Shown here: in pieces, positions 1-12,880 of the stretch
Layout: every line of letters begins with the position of its first letter
How positions within the stretch are numbered: position 1 is the first letter of the stretch
Source: Acestrorhynchus altus
Lineage: Eukaryota > Chordata > Actinopteri > Characiformes > Acestrorhynchidae
Reading direction: 5' to 3'
Length of the DNA: 64,000 bases
NCBI GenBank assembly: GCA_034509495.1
Contig: CM067503.1
Span: 21,885,161 to 21,949,160 of the forward strand
Notes under the pieces: model-generated
Database searches by the model: none
Told to the model about the DNA's origin: nothing
The model's input: only the letters and a program-made list of their open reading frames with translations
Position numbers and translations under genes: made by a program

Positions 1-2975
1 AGTTTTCTTTAACTGTAACCATTATTTCAAATAAGTAAAATTTACCAGAGAATGGGTTTAGGCAGCTCTACACATGTTTATCTCTTTGTTCTTCCACTCT
101 AGTGTGGCTGATCTGGCAATGTGTTTATAATGTATGCCATGTTCATAGCTATCATTGCTTCCTCTAAATACTCTGACAGAGAGCAGAATTTACCCTGTCT
201 GAGAATGGCTGCAGTTTTTACTGTAGTTTGCTGACAATCCTCATCCTTACTTCAATAAAGGAGGACATCTTACCAAAATGATGTCTTCATCCAGAGGGTT
301 ATGATGTTCTTTAGGTTATAATCAGAGGTTCTGATTCTGCAAAATAATGACTGCAGCAGAAGTATTTTCCAAAAAATGACTTGAGTAGAAGAACAATAGT
401 ATCAGCTCATAAAAATACCATACTGAATAACTAGAACTGCAGTGAAGCTTCTTAGTCCATCCAGTATCTCTTAGCATGGTAGCTGAACTGTGGTTAGTTT
501 TACGTGGGAATTGTTTCACAAAGTGTGTAAATATTCATTTTTCCCAAGTATGAAGGCAATTAAGTAGGGAATTATTTTTGTTATGCATGACACAGACACT
601 TCAACTCAGACTATTCAAGTCAGCAATCTCAGGCAAAGCTCAAGTGCTATGTGACATACCACACTCAAAAGCCAAAGGACTTCAATTAATCGTTGTGTAA
701 TATAGAATATAGCCAACATGTCATATATTATCATGACTTTTTTATGTAAATTGCGTAGCCATTCCCATCTCAGTTATTTATACCAAAAATTCTTATCTTG
801 TGTAAAATGGTCATTCTTTTTACAGACACCCTGTGGTAAAATTACATTACTCCACCTACTACGTAACATCTCCAGCAGCTAAACCAACCCAACAGAATGA
901 AACTGTACACAAAAGAAATGAAGAATTCAGGTCACTGACTTCCTTCAAAAACAGTTTTGCTTGAAAGTTGTTGAAACCTTCTTCTTGCTTCTCTTTATCT
1001 ACTTTTAAATAAGTATGAAGTTTAATGTATACAGAAATGTGAAAAGGGGTTCACAAACTTTCAAGTACCACTATACGTGTAGAGGTAAAAATATCATAAT
1101 GTTCAAACAGGTATATGGGGTACATGAATGAGTAAATTAAACATGCTTTTACCACATTGTAAAAACACACCATGTTTCTGTGTGAGCTTTTCACAGACTA
1201 TTCTTCACTTCTGATTCTTATACTCTTATGCGTATCCGACTGGCCCTGAATTAATACTGTTAATTCAAGAGATTCTGTGTGATGGTTTATGCTAAACAAG
1301 CTTGTTCTCGGTGATATATGTATCGTTTCAAGTCTGTTACTTATCTTTTATCATTCATACCCAGTATGCATGACAATATATGACAAATCCCTACTTTACA
1401 TGACAATAGCACCAGTTAAGGAGGATGAAGGTCATTAAACTTCCTGCCTTCTTTGACATTAATTCAAACTGATAAAAGATTTAAAGGCTTTACTGTTCAG
1501 TATGATGTGTTTTTGTTATGGGTGGGTGTTATGTCAAGTTCAAATTAAAATCAAATCAAACTGATATTTAAAATCAAGTGCAATGCAATAAAATGCTTCT
1601 TCCTGCATACTTGCCAGAGAAGGTTTTACATGATAGAACCTTTTCACAATACAGTTAAAGACTACTGATAGAACTGATGCAAGTAAACAAAGCAATTACG
1701 ATTGTTGCATGTGAATGTGTTTAGTGTAACCATTTCCAGTGCTGCCCTGAAGCAAGGTATTTTCAGTTCCATCCAAAACCCAGTTTATCCAATCAGTCCT
1801 ATTTATAGTAAATCAGATGAGCTACTGTACTGGTGGAACTGAACAAATCCATACAGTGTCTGGAATTCACAGAGAAGATCTGTTCCATTGTGATGTTCTC
1901 AGTGTTTTCTGCTAACCAGCATATTACTTTATTGTCCAACTGCACATTCTAACCAACTATGTTAATTTGATAATATTCTAATGTTATATTTTTACAAACA
2001 TCTGTTCAACATGGTGGAGGCACGCATGGGCATGTACATACTATGAAATTGGAATTGAAACTGAAATGTGCTGCACAATATAAAAAACGTTTTTATATGT
2101 ACACGTTCTGAATGTTAAGCAGAACATTGACACTAATAAATGGGACTGTTTTAAAGAGTTTTTTTTTGGGTCATTGAGATTAAAGCATCTACACTTACTA
2201 TTCCCTTTCATCAAGTCATTATAACCTTTTAACAAACTCTCCAGGCAGGACTAAATGTAAGCTGAATGGTCACTTTAGCATAGCGCAGATAATGAGAAAG
2301 TTTTCATGTGTGTGAAATCCGGGACCGGATTCCCATCCATTTGCATCCTCATGGCAACGGCACCTGATTCTATGAAGACATAGGGTTAAGGTTGAGAATA
2401 TTCATGAGCATGTGAACGCGTCCTCTGCTTCAGAAGGAGACTGGTGGAGCCGACTACGTGTGCATGCAAAGTAGAAGGCTGGCTTGACAGGCAGATGAGA
2501 CGTCGACAGATGGGTCTTGAGGCATTGCCCACAGACACACAAGAGGACGTGCTAATATCTTAGTGCTACAGCTAAGCGCCAAGTCACATTAAAGCAGCAG
2601 TCAGCCTTTCTGAGGGCTCCTCTGAAGAGAGAGAGAGAAAAAAAAGCCCAGACAGGCACGCATGCAGGGATTACAGCACTCCTTATGTATTACACTGATT
2701 TATTCAGTGTGCTGTTCTACAGTCACATCCTCGCCTCTTCAGAGAATACGAGACATATGGAGCAGATGTGACTTCAGCTGCATTTATCGACACTTTCTCT
2801 GTGACTGCAGCACCTTCAGGTGTAGAAGTGGAACCATTCAGGCTAAGATCAGTTTGGTGGCCTCAGTTTAACAGGATTAGACAAAGATTTGTGTCAGGGT
2901 GGCTGCCTTAAATAACACTCTTAGGGGACCTGGAAGGGACCTGGAAGAGTTCCTTAGTAGAGACAACAGATACAT
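1..2975. other. Noncoding DNA, no gene seen
   Basis: AT-rich, unique-looking sequence without exon signals or recognised repeats up to about 2270. From about 2280 to 2640 the composition becomes more complex and GC-richer, ending in a short (GA)n; this part is a candidate conserved noncoding block. If the tpk1 reading is right, this is last-intron or downstream DNA. Confidence 0.6.
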
Positions 2976-3960
2976 ATACACTGAACAACTCTAACATTAT
3001 AACCACCTCTGTGTTCAATCACTGTCCATTTTATCAGCTCCTCTTCTCATACAGGAGGACTTAGTGTTTCAGACTGTAGTCCATTTGTTTTTCTGGATAT
3101 TTTGTTGGCCTTTTTTCACCTGTTTCTTCAATGGTCAATGGACCCCACAGAGCAGGAATTATGTGGGTGGTGGGTCATTCTCAGCACTGCAGTGACACTG
3201 ATATGGTGGTGTTGTGTAAGTGTGAGTGGATGAAGTACAGCAGTGCTGCTGGAGTATTTAAACCCCTCAGTGTCACTGCTGGACTGAGAATAGTAGTAAT
3301 GAACTACACTACCCAGAATGCCATTTGTGACCCGATCCCCTCCTCAGAGGGTCAAATGATCAGGTCACAATCACCGGAGAACTGACACCTGTGTTTCCCC
3401 TTATATATACTGGTTTCCCCCCAGGTGTCTTTGCCAAGCATTAGCCCTTTGTTGCTATACTCAGCATTCTATGTATTATTCTGGTTCTTGTAATTATTGA
3501 CCCTTTTTCTGTAAGACTACATTGTTTGTATATTCCTTGGATTTGTTTGTTTGCTCAGTATCTATATTAAAGACACTGTGGACTTTATCCTGCGTGTGCC
3601 TCGCCTCTGTTCCTTCCTGACATGAAGGACTAGAGGAACTTCAGTTGCTGACTTTATGTGGACCAACTAGGTAGGGGTGTGTAATAGAGTGGACAGTAAG
3701 TGGACACAGTATTTAAACACTCTTGTTTCTGATCCACACACCACTGCAGTGCTGAGAATGACCCACCACTCACACAATACTTGATCTGTGGTGGTCCTGT
3801 GGGGTCCTGTGTGGTCCTGATCATTGAAGAACAAGGTGAAAGGAGGCTAACAAAGAATGCAGAGAAACAGACGGACTACAGTCTGTAATTATAGAACTGC
3901 AAAGTGCTCCTGTATAATCATCTGACAATGAATATAGAAACAAGGAGTTAAAGCATTAAC
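2976..3960. mobile_element. Non-autonomous DNA transposon with long terminal inverted repeats
   Basis: The left arm (from about 2976) and right arm (to about 3960) are inverted copies of one another. For example, gtgggtcattctcagcactgcagtg at 3171-3195 is mirrored by cactgcagtgctgagaatgacccac at 3742-3766, and actgtagtccatttg mirrors gacggactacagt. There is no coding region. A second, shorter copy of the family is at 41760-42302. The left end (tatacactgaacaactctaacattat) resembles a repeat that is abundant in many fish genomes. The middle of this copy is replaced by an unrelated LTR-like block. Confidence 0.8.
3292..3630 (+). mobile_element. Possible solo LTR nested in the inverted-repeat transposon
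   Basis: This block interrupts the transposon between gagaatagt and atgaaggactag. It has the layout of a long terminal repeat: a TATA-like ttatatatactgg at 3401-3413, a possible polyadenylation signal tattaaag at about 3566, and a GC-richer U5-like end finishing ttccttcctgaca. No internal retroelement genes flank it and I see no clean target duplication. It could also be another promoter-bearing repeat, so the class is tentative. Confidence 0.45.
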
Positions 3961-5130
3961 TCAATCATTAAACATGTCTCTTTATAGTTCTGAAAATGGT
4001 TCTCTTAATAATTGTCATTCTAATTAATCAGCTACAATTGTCTGCACTAGGTTAAGATCAGTTACTAATAAAAAATTAATTGAATTAATAATAATACTTG
4101 TACTAGTACGACAACTACTACAATAATAATAAACATGAATAAACATGAACAAAAACAATGCAGAATGCAGAGTTAACAACAAATAATAATATTCATATCA
4201 TAGATATATATATATATACAACAACCATTATATATATAGCTGTTATAAATCTGTTATAAGAACCCTAAGAACCACACACACACACACACACACATACTGT
4301 AGATACAGTAGATAAATAGATAGAAATAGAATCTCCTCTGCCTGATTCCAATCAATATCCTACACTACAGTGGAAACAAGGATGAGTGCTCAGCTGTTAT
4401 CGATAATGGTAGTGATGTTTGCATGCTGTAATTACATTTTTGGTTCCAAAACAGCACACTTAAATATTCAATATTTGCTGGACAAATTACTTGCAGCCCT
4501 AGAGATCTTCAGAGAGGTAAGAATGCACCATGGCAGTCAAGCTGCTCCAAGGTTGATAATTTTGATGCAAAACTGCATCAAAACTCAGCTTCCTCCACCC
4601 TTATCATCTTCAGTGGAGGCGTGTTTCTGCTAGCCATCTGGTGCACATTGATAGCAGTCCTATTAAATGTTTACGGCTTCATTGGAGGGAGGTTATAAGG
4701 CCAGAGTGACAACCTAATGCTAATTCGACCTTCAGATAAGAAAGCCCCCAGCCTTCTGTCCAGAGGGACTATAGTCTCCTGCTTTACCAGAGCAGGTGGA
4801 ATGTCATGGATACAACAGGAGCTTGCAAAGCCAAATCACTTTTCCTCAGGCTGCCATCTTTCGCTGTCATAAAGACTCCCAAAAATAAAACAGTCAAACT
4901 GGGGGCTGTTCAACTGAATGCAAAGGGTTCAGTGATGTGAATGAAGTACTATATTGCATCATGCTATCACTGGGATATGAAAAACACACTGACCTGGTCT
5001 GCATTATGTTTGACAGTTGTGTTATGAGATGCCACAATTACACATAATCTGTAATAAAATTATAATGTTCTTTCAGCAGCAAAATGAACATTTCTCTGTG
5101 TGTAAACTCCACTCTTACCACCTTGTGCAG
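3961..5130. other. Noncoding DNA with a short (CA) array
   Basis: AT-rich DNA with a small (TA) tract at about 4205-4219 and (CA)n at 4273-4293. From 4640 to 4920 the sequence is more complex and unique, without coding signals. No gene seen. Confidence 0.6.
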
Positions 5131-5365
5131 GCAGGCATAACCTAAGGGTTAGAGAAGTGGGTTTGGGACCAGAAGGTTCCTGGTACAGTACCCCGAACTG
5201 TCAGGCACTAGGGGAAGGCAGATAAAGGAACTGTGCTTTCTCGTCCCTCAACAGTCACAGCTGAGCTGCCTTTTGCTGGAAGGTACTTAACCTCCAACTG
5301 TTTGCTGCCCACCATTCTGTGTGTGTGCTCACTCCCCCTAGTCCACTGTGTGAGAGTCCTTACTG
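5131..5365 (+). repeat. tRNA-headed SINE copy
   Basis: The head at 5131-5196 resembles a tRNA promoter: box A-like taacctaagggttagag, then gggaccagaaggttcc around a degenerate box B. The body continues with aacctccaactgtttgctgccc and gtgtgtgtgctcactccccctag. Related pieces are at 15491-15675 (body and tail) and 42640-42740 (head). It is not a functional tRNA gene, since no cloverleaf or discriminator end can be drawn. Confidence 0.6.
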
Positions 5366-6868
5366 CCAAAATGATTTCAGTTGTCTTGCAGAGTACATCA
5401 GAGTTCAAATGAACGAATAAGCTTAACTTAATGCAGTTAGTTTGAGGAGATTTACATTGAAATGGGGTGAATGGTGTAGGAAATAGCCCCCCTTCCACCC
5501 TATTTCCTAAAAAAAGAAAATTAATTAGCTAACTGACTCCACAAGGTTAATTTGTTGGTCTGAGTAAGGAACTGTGGAAGTGGCCACAGGCTGTGCAGTC
5601 TGAATGGTGTTTGTTACTATGATGTAGCAACAAGCTGCAAGTTAAGGAACTACAATTTGGAAGGAAATTATAACATTTAAAACATATTAAACACATTGGT
5701 CTTGCCTCAGGTCATTATTTTCTTACTTTATTTTCTGAACTGCTGTATAAAAGCAATAGAACGCTCAAGGTTGTGTGTTATTGTAAATAACAGCATGGCT
5801 GTGATGAAATACAACACACCTTCATGCTGTTATTACACGATAATACACTCTGTGTTTTGCTTGGATTTAATAATGATAAGGATTTTTTTTGGTCATTTGT
5901 CACACTTAATGACACTTTCCAAGAAAATGTACAATAAGAAATTCATTTGCAGATAACACTGGACCCACCTGCACAAAATAAGAAATTCTACGGATATCAT
6001 GCACAGCATAATACAGACGGAATAAAAACAGTGCACAGTATGGTTGATATGGTTTATTCTAATACATTATAATAAATATTGTTTATATAATTAATTTTGA
6101 GTGTGTCTGAGTGTGAGGAATGTGCTACACAAATAAATGAATATTATTGTTGAACACAAGCACTAAACTATAGAGAGCACTATACAATAAACCATATTAC
6201 TACTGAATTTTAGAGAACAGAGCACTAACAGTGACAAAAAGGTGAGAGGAAAAACAACGCACATTTGTGTATATATAAACATCAGTGCACAGATGTAGGC
6301 ATAGTAGATTTTATTCCACAGCAGCAGGTAACATTGTTAAAAATGCACTCAGCACATTTGGTGCAGGAAGTATAGTGCAATGAATGAACAGATGTCCTTA
6401 AGGCAGATCTGTTCAACAGTCAGTCTGCCTGTGGCAATAACTGCTTATGAGTCTGGAGGACTGGGCAGTTTGCCCAGTGAACTAAGGACAAGGTTGGTCT
6501 GTGGTTCCACTTTACATTCAGCCTTTCTAAAAATGGTGTTGTTATACGTATATTAACAACCCATAAAATAACAGTACATAGACTGGTGATGTGTTCACTG
6601 TTACAGATGGTTTACAGTAGTACTTTCTGTTTAATTACACATGTGGATCAACTTTGGTGCAAGAATGTAAGAGAAAAATCAGCAGGTCATATTAATACAA
6701 TTACTCTCATTGTATTACACATTTATAACCACATAAACATTTTTTGATGTGATATTTATGTAATTATTGATTCACATGTATTTCAATACCAGGGAATACA
6801 TCAATTTGGACACTTTAACATGTTAAATTTTTACCTCAAATAATCAATTTAACAAGTTTGGTCCCAAC

Positions 6869-6901
<33 letters not shown>

Positions 6902-7051
6902 CAGAGTGGCATATTTGTGGTTTTATTTAGTGATGTAAACATGCACTAAGCTTGAGTTCAGAAGATAGGTACTCTGAAATATGGATTAAATCTAATAACT
7001 AACTTTTACTGTCTGCCCTCCACTTGTTTTTTTCTCTCCCACTATCTGTCT

Positions 7052-7098
<47 letters not shown>

Positions 7099-8302
7099 AC
7101 ATTCACACACACACACACACACACACGGAATATGGAGGGTTTTTCTCTTGTTTTTTTTTTTTCACTGTTTGAGCTGGAAGCTGAATTATTTTCTATCAGT
7201 AAAAACAGATTCACATGCTAGTTAGAATCATGATGTGAGACTACAGTAGGTCAGATAAAGCTTATGTATCTGAACTTTTTCCTGTTCGATGCTACATTGA
7301 CTATTAATAGATTCTACTTCAGAAAACATTACTGAAATATTATAATAAAGAAAAGGGTCTTCTAGATGGTTTGTGCTAAGTGCTAGCATTTTCATTTGTG
7401 ATTAATATGATTATAATTATAACACCTCCAACATTAATATTTCATTTTATTGATATTACATTGATTCCTTTATTTTACAATTAAATGTTAAAAAGAAGGG
7501 AATGTTTAATAAGTTCATCACAATTAATTAACTAGTCAATCCACAACCCTATTAAACATTCATTAGGGACAATTAATATTAAAAAGTGAGACTGGAGCTT
7601 ACAGTATTTAAGTCTAGTATGTGTTATGCATATAAGTATTTGGGCATGAATGGAGCTCAGATACAATATGGACCTCATCAGACGCTGATATCTTACATAT
7701 CAGAATAGACTGTGGAATATTCATGTTGACGTATTGGTGTCTCTGACATAAACAGTCCTTTAAAAAGTGTGTGTTGCATGACAGTGAAGGTCATAAACTC
7801 ATGAGTGCCTTGAATGGAGTCCATATGCTTCAGTGAACTTTCCGACGAGAAAGAGAAAGAGAGAAGAAAAGAGCGAGAGTGAGAAAGGAGCTGATACATC
7901 CATTACTGAAGAAAGCACCCATGTGATATTTGCCTTTGAGAAAAAGCTATCAGAGAGTCCACATCTTTGCAGCTCTGTCCTTTGAAAGAGTAAAACTAAA
8001 AAAAACCCCACCATTCTCTACCTTGAGAAATAAAAACATCAAAGAAAAATGTACGGTTTGTCTCTAGCATTTGAGGACTGAGGACCTTTATGAACAGGTT
8101 AGGACAATGTCTAGACATGAAATATGGCACTGGCTTCTTGTTCTGGCTATAAGGCAAAGAAGGGGAAGATAACTGAAAAAACACTATTAAGTGAGAAACA
8201 AGACCACAAGGGACTTCTAAATAATAACTGGTCAAAAATACTCTGTCAAGAAGTGACCTAGTGCTGACTATGGCATTATCAATGTCCATACACTGTATTG
8301 TT
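5366..8302. other. Noncoding DNA with simple repeats
   Basis: No exon or transposase was recognised. It contains a T run at 6873-6899 and a compound (TC)n(AC)n at about 7052-7127. The stretch 5990-6450 has a loose resemblance to LINE 3' ends (gttcaacagtcagtctgcctgtgg), too weak to call. The open frames here are chance or microsatellite products. Confidence 0.6.
7052..7127. repeat. Compound microsatellite (TC)n(AC)n
   Basis: Pure TC repeats pass directly into AC repeats, broken once by attc near 7101. The Leu/Ser-rich and Thr/His-rich frames over it are not proteins. Confidence 0.95.
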
Positions 8303-9565
8303 GTGTAAAACACAAATAAAAACAGAAAACATTTATTTGCAAATCCTTTTCAACCAATATTCAGTTGAATGCACTACAAAGACAAGATATTTAATGTTCA
8401 AATGAATAAACTTTATTGTTTTTTTGCAAATATTCACTCATTTTTAAACTTGATGCCTGCAACACATTCATGATGACACTAATTGTTGAAGCTATGTAGG
8501 TGGAATTCTTTCCCATTCTTGCTCGATGTACAACTTTAGTTGCTCAACAGTCTGGGGTCTCAGTTGTCGTATATTGTACTTCATAATGCACCACACATTT
8601 CCAATGGGAGAACTGCAGACAGGTCAGTCTAGTATCCACACTCTTTCATTAGGATGCTGTTGTAACGTGTGCAGAATGTGGTTTGGCTTTGTCTTGCTGA
8701 AATAAATAAGACTGTCCCCGAAAAAGACATTGCTTGGATGGCATGTGTTGCTCCAAAACCTGTATGGACCCTTCGGCATTAATGGTGGCTTCACAGATGT
8801 CTGTGATGTTATGGGCAGTAACACACCCCCATACCATCGGAGATGCTGGCTTTAAAACTTTGCACTGATAACAATCCGGACAGTCCTTTTGCTCTGTGGC
8901 CTCAAGCACAGGACGTCCATGATTTCCAAAAACAATTCGAAATGTTGACTCATCAGGACCATTTTCCACTTTGTGTCAGTCCATCTCAGATGAGCTCGGG
9001 CCCAGGGAAGGCAGTGGTGTTTCTGGGTGTTGTTGATATGTGGATTTGCCTTTGCATGATAGAGATTTAACTTGCACTTGTAGATGGAGCAACGAACTGG
9101 TTTTTAATGCAGTGTCATCTGAGGGAATGGTCACGGGCATTCAATGTTGGTTTTTGGCCTTGCCCCTTCTTGCAGAGATTTCTCCAGATTGTCTCAATCT
9201 TTTGATGATATTGTGGATTGATGATGAACTGTGGAGCTTCTTAAACTGTTGGACTATTTGCTCACGCAGTTGTTCACAAAGTAGTGAACCTCGCCCCATC
9301 CTTGCTTGTGAACTGAGTCTTCCGGGGATGCTCCCTTTATAACCAATAATGACACTTACATTCCTCAAATTTCCCACTCTTGTTGCCCATGTGCCAACTT
9401 TTTTGGAACATGTTGCAGGCATCAAATTTAAAATGAATGAATATTTGCAAAAAAACAATAAAAATTATCTGTTTGAACATTAAATATTTTGACATTGTAT
9501 TCAATTGGATATAGGTTGAAAAGCAAATAATCATATTCTGTTTTTATTTATGTCCCAAACACAAA
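8303..9565 (-). mobile_element. Tc1-like transposon with ~165-base inverted repeats, inactive
   Basis: The ends are long inverted repeats: 8307-8475 and 9405-9562 match as inverted copies, e.g. atttaatgttcaaatgaata against tatctgtttgaacattaaat. The minus-strand transposase is broken by stops and shifts but recognisable. From 9400 downward: a helix-turn-helix part with SIHNIIKRLRQSGEISARRG; near 8700 the block SYLFQQDKAKPHSAHV, which holds the second catalytic Asp of the DDE triad; and near 8520-8600 the C-terminal block with TVEQLKLYIEQEWERIP. The total length of about 1.26 kb is normal for the group, so the copy is full length but dead. Confidence 0.88.
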
Positions 9566-9599
9566 TATAATAATATAATAATATAATATAATAACCTTT

Positions 9600-10340
9600 C
9601 TATTTCCATAGTTTACAATTTTCCCTGGAATTTTCCCTGTTTTTGGAGTCTCTGAAGACTGGAGCAGTCTTCCAGTTCTAGATAAGGAGATTTTCATCCA
9701 TTCCTCTTTACAAACACCTTCTGGTTCTGTGTAATTCTGGGGCTGACTTGCATGGACTGCTTTTTTAAGGCCATAAGGCTCTTTTTATTCTTAAAGTTGG
9801 AAAGGTGTTCTTTTCATGAAATTCTGCACATTTTTTCTTCAGTCTACCTTGGTTTACTGTGAAGAGTTCTATTTTAAATTCAGTCAGCAAGACGTGTTAT
9901 TAAAATGAATCTAGGAATGCTTATTCCTTTGAAAACAACTTGCACTGTATTTTGTGGCATGGATACAGTACAGGATTTATTATGATGACTCTTTTGATCA
10001 TATTTGTGTTGGTGTTGCTGCACAGTGCACCACTTGTCTGGTAAATGTTCCTGGAGCTCTTTCTGTAGTTAAACTGGGGTTTGATTTGCAATTTAGAACA
10101 TTTATCTCTGAAAGTTTTCTTGCTCTGGAGGATTTCAACTTGACCTCCACTGGTCATTACTAACTGAGAAAACAACCACACAAAAACATTTCTCCTTATT
10201 AATTAATTATTAGAGTGCTAGACTACTCTTTAGATGACCATATGGATGCTGATATTAGAACAGGGTTTGAGGGGTATTTATAAAGCCTTGGAATTAGCAT
10301 CACTTGACCTTTCCTAACAATGCATACTGCATTTTATTCC
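9600..10340 (-). mobile_element. Tc1-like transposon remnant (family B)
   Basis: This is a decayed minus-strand copy of a Tc1-like family also present at 15690-15834 with 18443-19045, and as a short plus-strand piece at 44110-44265. Shared blocks include gttctattttaa (about 9868) and the segment reading caacttgacctccactg near 10135. The outer end has tttataaagccttggaatt, shared with 18920-18940. No open frame of useful length remains. Confidence 0.65.
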
Positions 10341-11104
10341 ATATTGCCTGTTTGTATGTTTGTGCATGGGTGAGTGTGTCCACAAGAGTATGTGCGAAAG
10401 AGAGGTTTATGATTGACACTTTTCATGATGGAGTCAATAATAAGCCCATGTACCATGCTGTTTGAAGGTAAAACCTTTCATGGGTTTGTTTTGCTCATAA
10501 AATCCAATAAAACCTTCGAATATTGGTTTAGGATGTGGGAAGCTGCTGTCAAGCAGTCATCTACAGAGGGTCTGAGAGTATATGATGGTTTTGTTTGTCT
10601 TGGAATAGTACTGATTGATATCAGTACAATTCTATTACACTATTATACATGAGAAGTACTACAGGCAGAAGGATTGAGGCCACAAACAGCATACCAATGT
10701 CCCGTGCATGACCCTGACTGTATTACTGCACTTACATGACATTTCCATTCCTAATATGGTGAAACATCAGCATAATTAATTAAAAACTGATACAATTGTT
10801 GTGTTTTTATTTATCATTTGCTGTTAGCAGAGTGTTTATTAAAAAGATATGTTAGAATTCATAATACATAACTAGTGTGAAAGATGTAAATGCTATAGCA
10901 AATTTGGGCACCTTAGAAAGACCTGGAACATATAAAGACATGGAGAACAAGACAAAAGACATAGAGCACAACAAACCTAGACCCCAACAAGACAGATTAA
11001 CTAACATTTTTTACTTTGTTACTTTTTGCAAGAACACATTTTTTTATTTAGTGTGAATCATCAAATTCTCATTCAAAACAACAGAAATGAGAATGTAATC
11101 TGCT
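10341..11104. other. Noncoding DNA, no gene seen
   Basis: AT-rich unique DNA. A 79-codon open frame at 10413-10652 has no recognisable domain, splice context or codon bias. Confidence 0.6.
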
Positions 11105-11275
11105 AGAAAGTGATAGTCTCTGCTATCCTGTGATGGATTGGCACCCTGTACAGGGGGTGTTCTTGCCTTGTGCCCAATGATTCCGGGTAGGCTTCAGATC
11201 CACCACAACGGTGAACTGGAAGAAGCAAATTAGAAGGATGGATGGAAGGCTGGACGAATGAATGAATGAAAGGTT
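11105..11275 (+). repeat. SINE/LINE 3' tail with GGAT and GAAT repeats
   Basis: The segment ctgtgatggattggcaccctg, followed by ttgtgcccaatgattccggg and ending gaaggatggatggaagg...gaatgaatgaatgaa, has the form of the common fish retroposon tail whose 3' end is a short tandem repeat. Only the tail is present; the head is missing. Confidence 0.6.
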
Positions 11276-11519
11276 GTGCTATAGGTGAATGGCAGACTAT
11301 GGCAGCAGGAAGTCAGTTCGTTTATTGCCTCTTGTTTAGCAATACAACAATAAAAATAAATATCATTCTGTTAATATCAAGGTCTTGTTCCATACCAATC
11401 TCATTGCTGTGGTGTTCATGATTTTTAACTTTGAATGATACAGAATGATATCTAAGTTGTGCTGCCATCTATGACAGAACCAGAATGCTTTGAGTCTCAC
11501 TGATGATGTATTTCAAACC

Positions 11520-11553
<34 letters not shown>

Positions 11554-12409
11554 AAAATGACAGACCAATCTCACGCCTCATTTCAAACCTTCCCCCAAGG
11601 CACCATGGGTCAGAGATGCAGACAAGAGTAGTGATGACCAACCAGACAAATACTAAATAAGACAAGAAGGTAAACATCCATGTTGGCACATGTGGACAGT
11701 GAAACTTGATATCTTCAAAGGTGTGAAGAGCTGATTTTTCTTAAATAATAATTTATGTTTTCTTCTCCACAATATTGTTACAAGCACAGATTGAAATGCT
11801 TTAGGCCTGAAGACGATTTAAATACCTGAAAGATTTGCGTGCTAAGAAGTGCTGACATTACAAAAAGTGTGATATGTGGCCTCTGGCTTTATTCGTGAGG
11901 TAGGGTTTTTATGAGATGTTCTTTGGCTAAAAAAACATCAACAACAACAAAAACAACAACAACAAAAACCTTAGCAAATTAAGGGGTTTACAAGAGAGAA
12001 GGTCTTTTCTTATATTTTTTGTATTTTTGACAAACACCATGTCCTGGTACAGTGGGATATTTATGTTAAACAGCTACTGTATAACATCATGAATTTGCTG
12101 TGTTTTAACGAGCACTTAGCAGTAGGGGTGTATTCAACACTGTAACAGAAAATACGACTTGTTTTGTGTATTTTGTGTTTTGTGTAGTAGTACTTCCATT
12201 CTGTTCAGAATTTGGCAGATTTTTCCACACCTCTAAAGTCTTCTTGAAACATCCCACACACATTCCATGACATTGTGAACCAGCCTCTGGAATAGTGTGA
12301 GAACAGCATCAGCAATGTGATATGTCTGTTTCATTTTCACTGTAAGAGTTATTTTTGTTAACAAAATATACCTGGCACTGAATAATTACAGTTCAGTGTT
12401 CTACAAGGT
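11276..12409. other. Noncoding DNA with (CA)n and (AAC)n
   Basis: Contains (CA)n at 11519-11549 and an AAC-rich stretch at 11937-11970. No gene or transposon was recognised. Confidence 0.6.
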
Positions 12410-12880
12410 TCAGTCCGCATTAAGATCACTTACATATTGTGTGTGTTTCATTTTTGACAAAAACATGAACAATGCTGCTGCATTAAATTTTGTGTAAAGC
12501 TTGATGATTCCCAGGTGGAAACTAACTACAAACATCCCAATAACGCATCCTCCCATTCTTCACATTTGATTCAGTTTCCTGACCAAACACAACACACCTG
12601 AGCTTCGTCAGGTTCCCTAAACTCTGGATATGGCTCTGTGTGACTTATGGCTTTTCCCTAAACTGAAAATGACCAGATTTCAATCCAGAGAAGACATCAT
12701 GCAGAATATCACGGCCAGCTGTGGGCCATCTCAAAAAAGACATTCTAGTGCTACTTCTGAGAGTGGCAAAACCATTGGGAGACATGTGGCAGCCCAAGTG
12801 GACTACTTTGAAGGAGATTAGCATAAGATTGTTGTATTTTTTATGATCAAAGGTCAGATATTTTTGAACACACCTCGTAT
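12410..12880 (+). mobile_element. mariner transposon fragment, 3' part
   Basis: Plus-strand remnant of a mariner family that has two more copies here (37072-37255 and 63050-63490, both minus). It holds the C-terminal transposase region: cctaaactctggatatggctctgtgtgactta corresponds to the SPDMAPCD block with the last catalytic Asp, here damaged at its first codons, followed by FPKLKM-like sequence. It ends with the family terminus gatatttttgaacacacctcgta. The first catalytic residues and 5' end are missing. Confidence 0.8.

Noticed and set aside
5131..5196. A possible tRNA gene
   Set aside because: It has box A-like and B-like stretches but no complete cloverleaf, and it continues into a repeat found at two other sites, so it is a SINE head.
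5990..6450. Possible LINE 3' end
   Set aside because: Only a loose likeness (gttcaacagtcagtctgcctgtgg) with no coding part or tail repeat.
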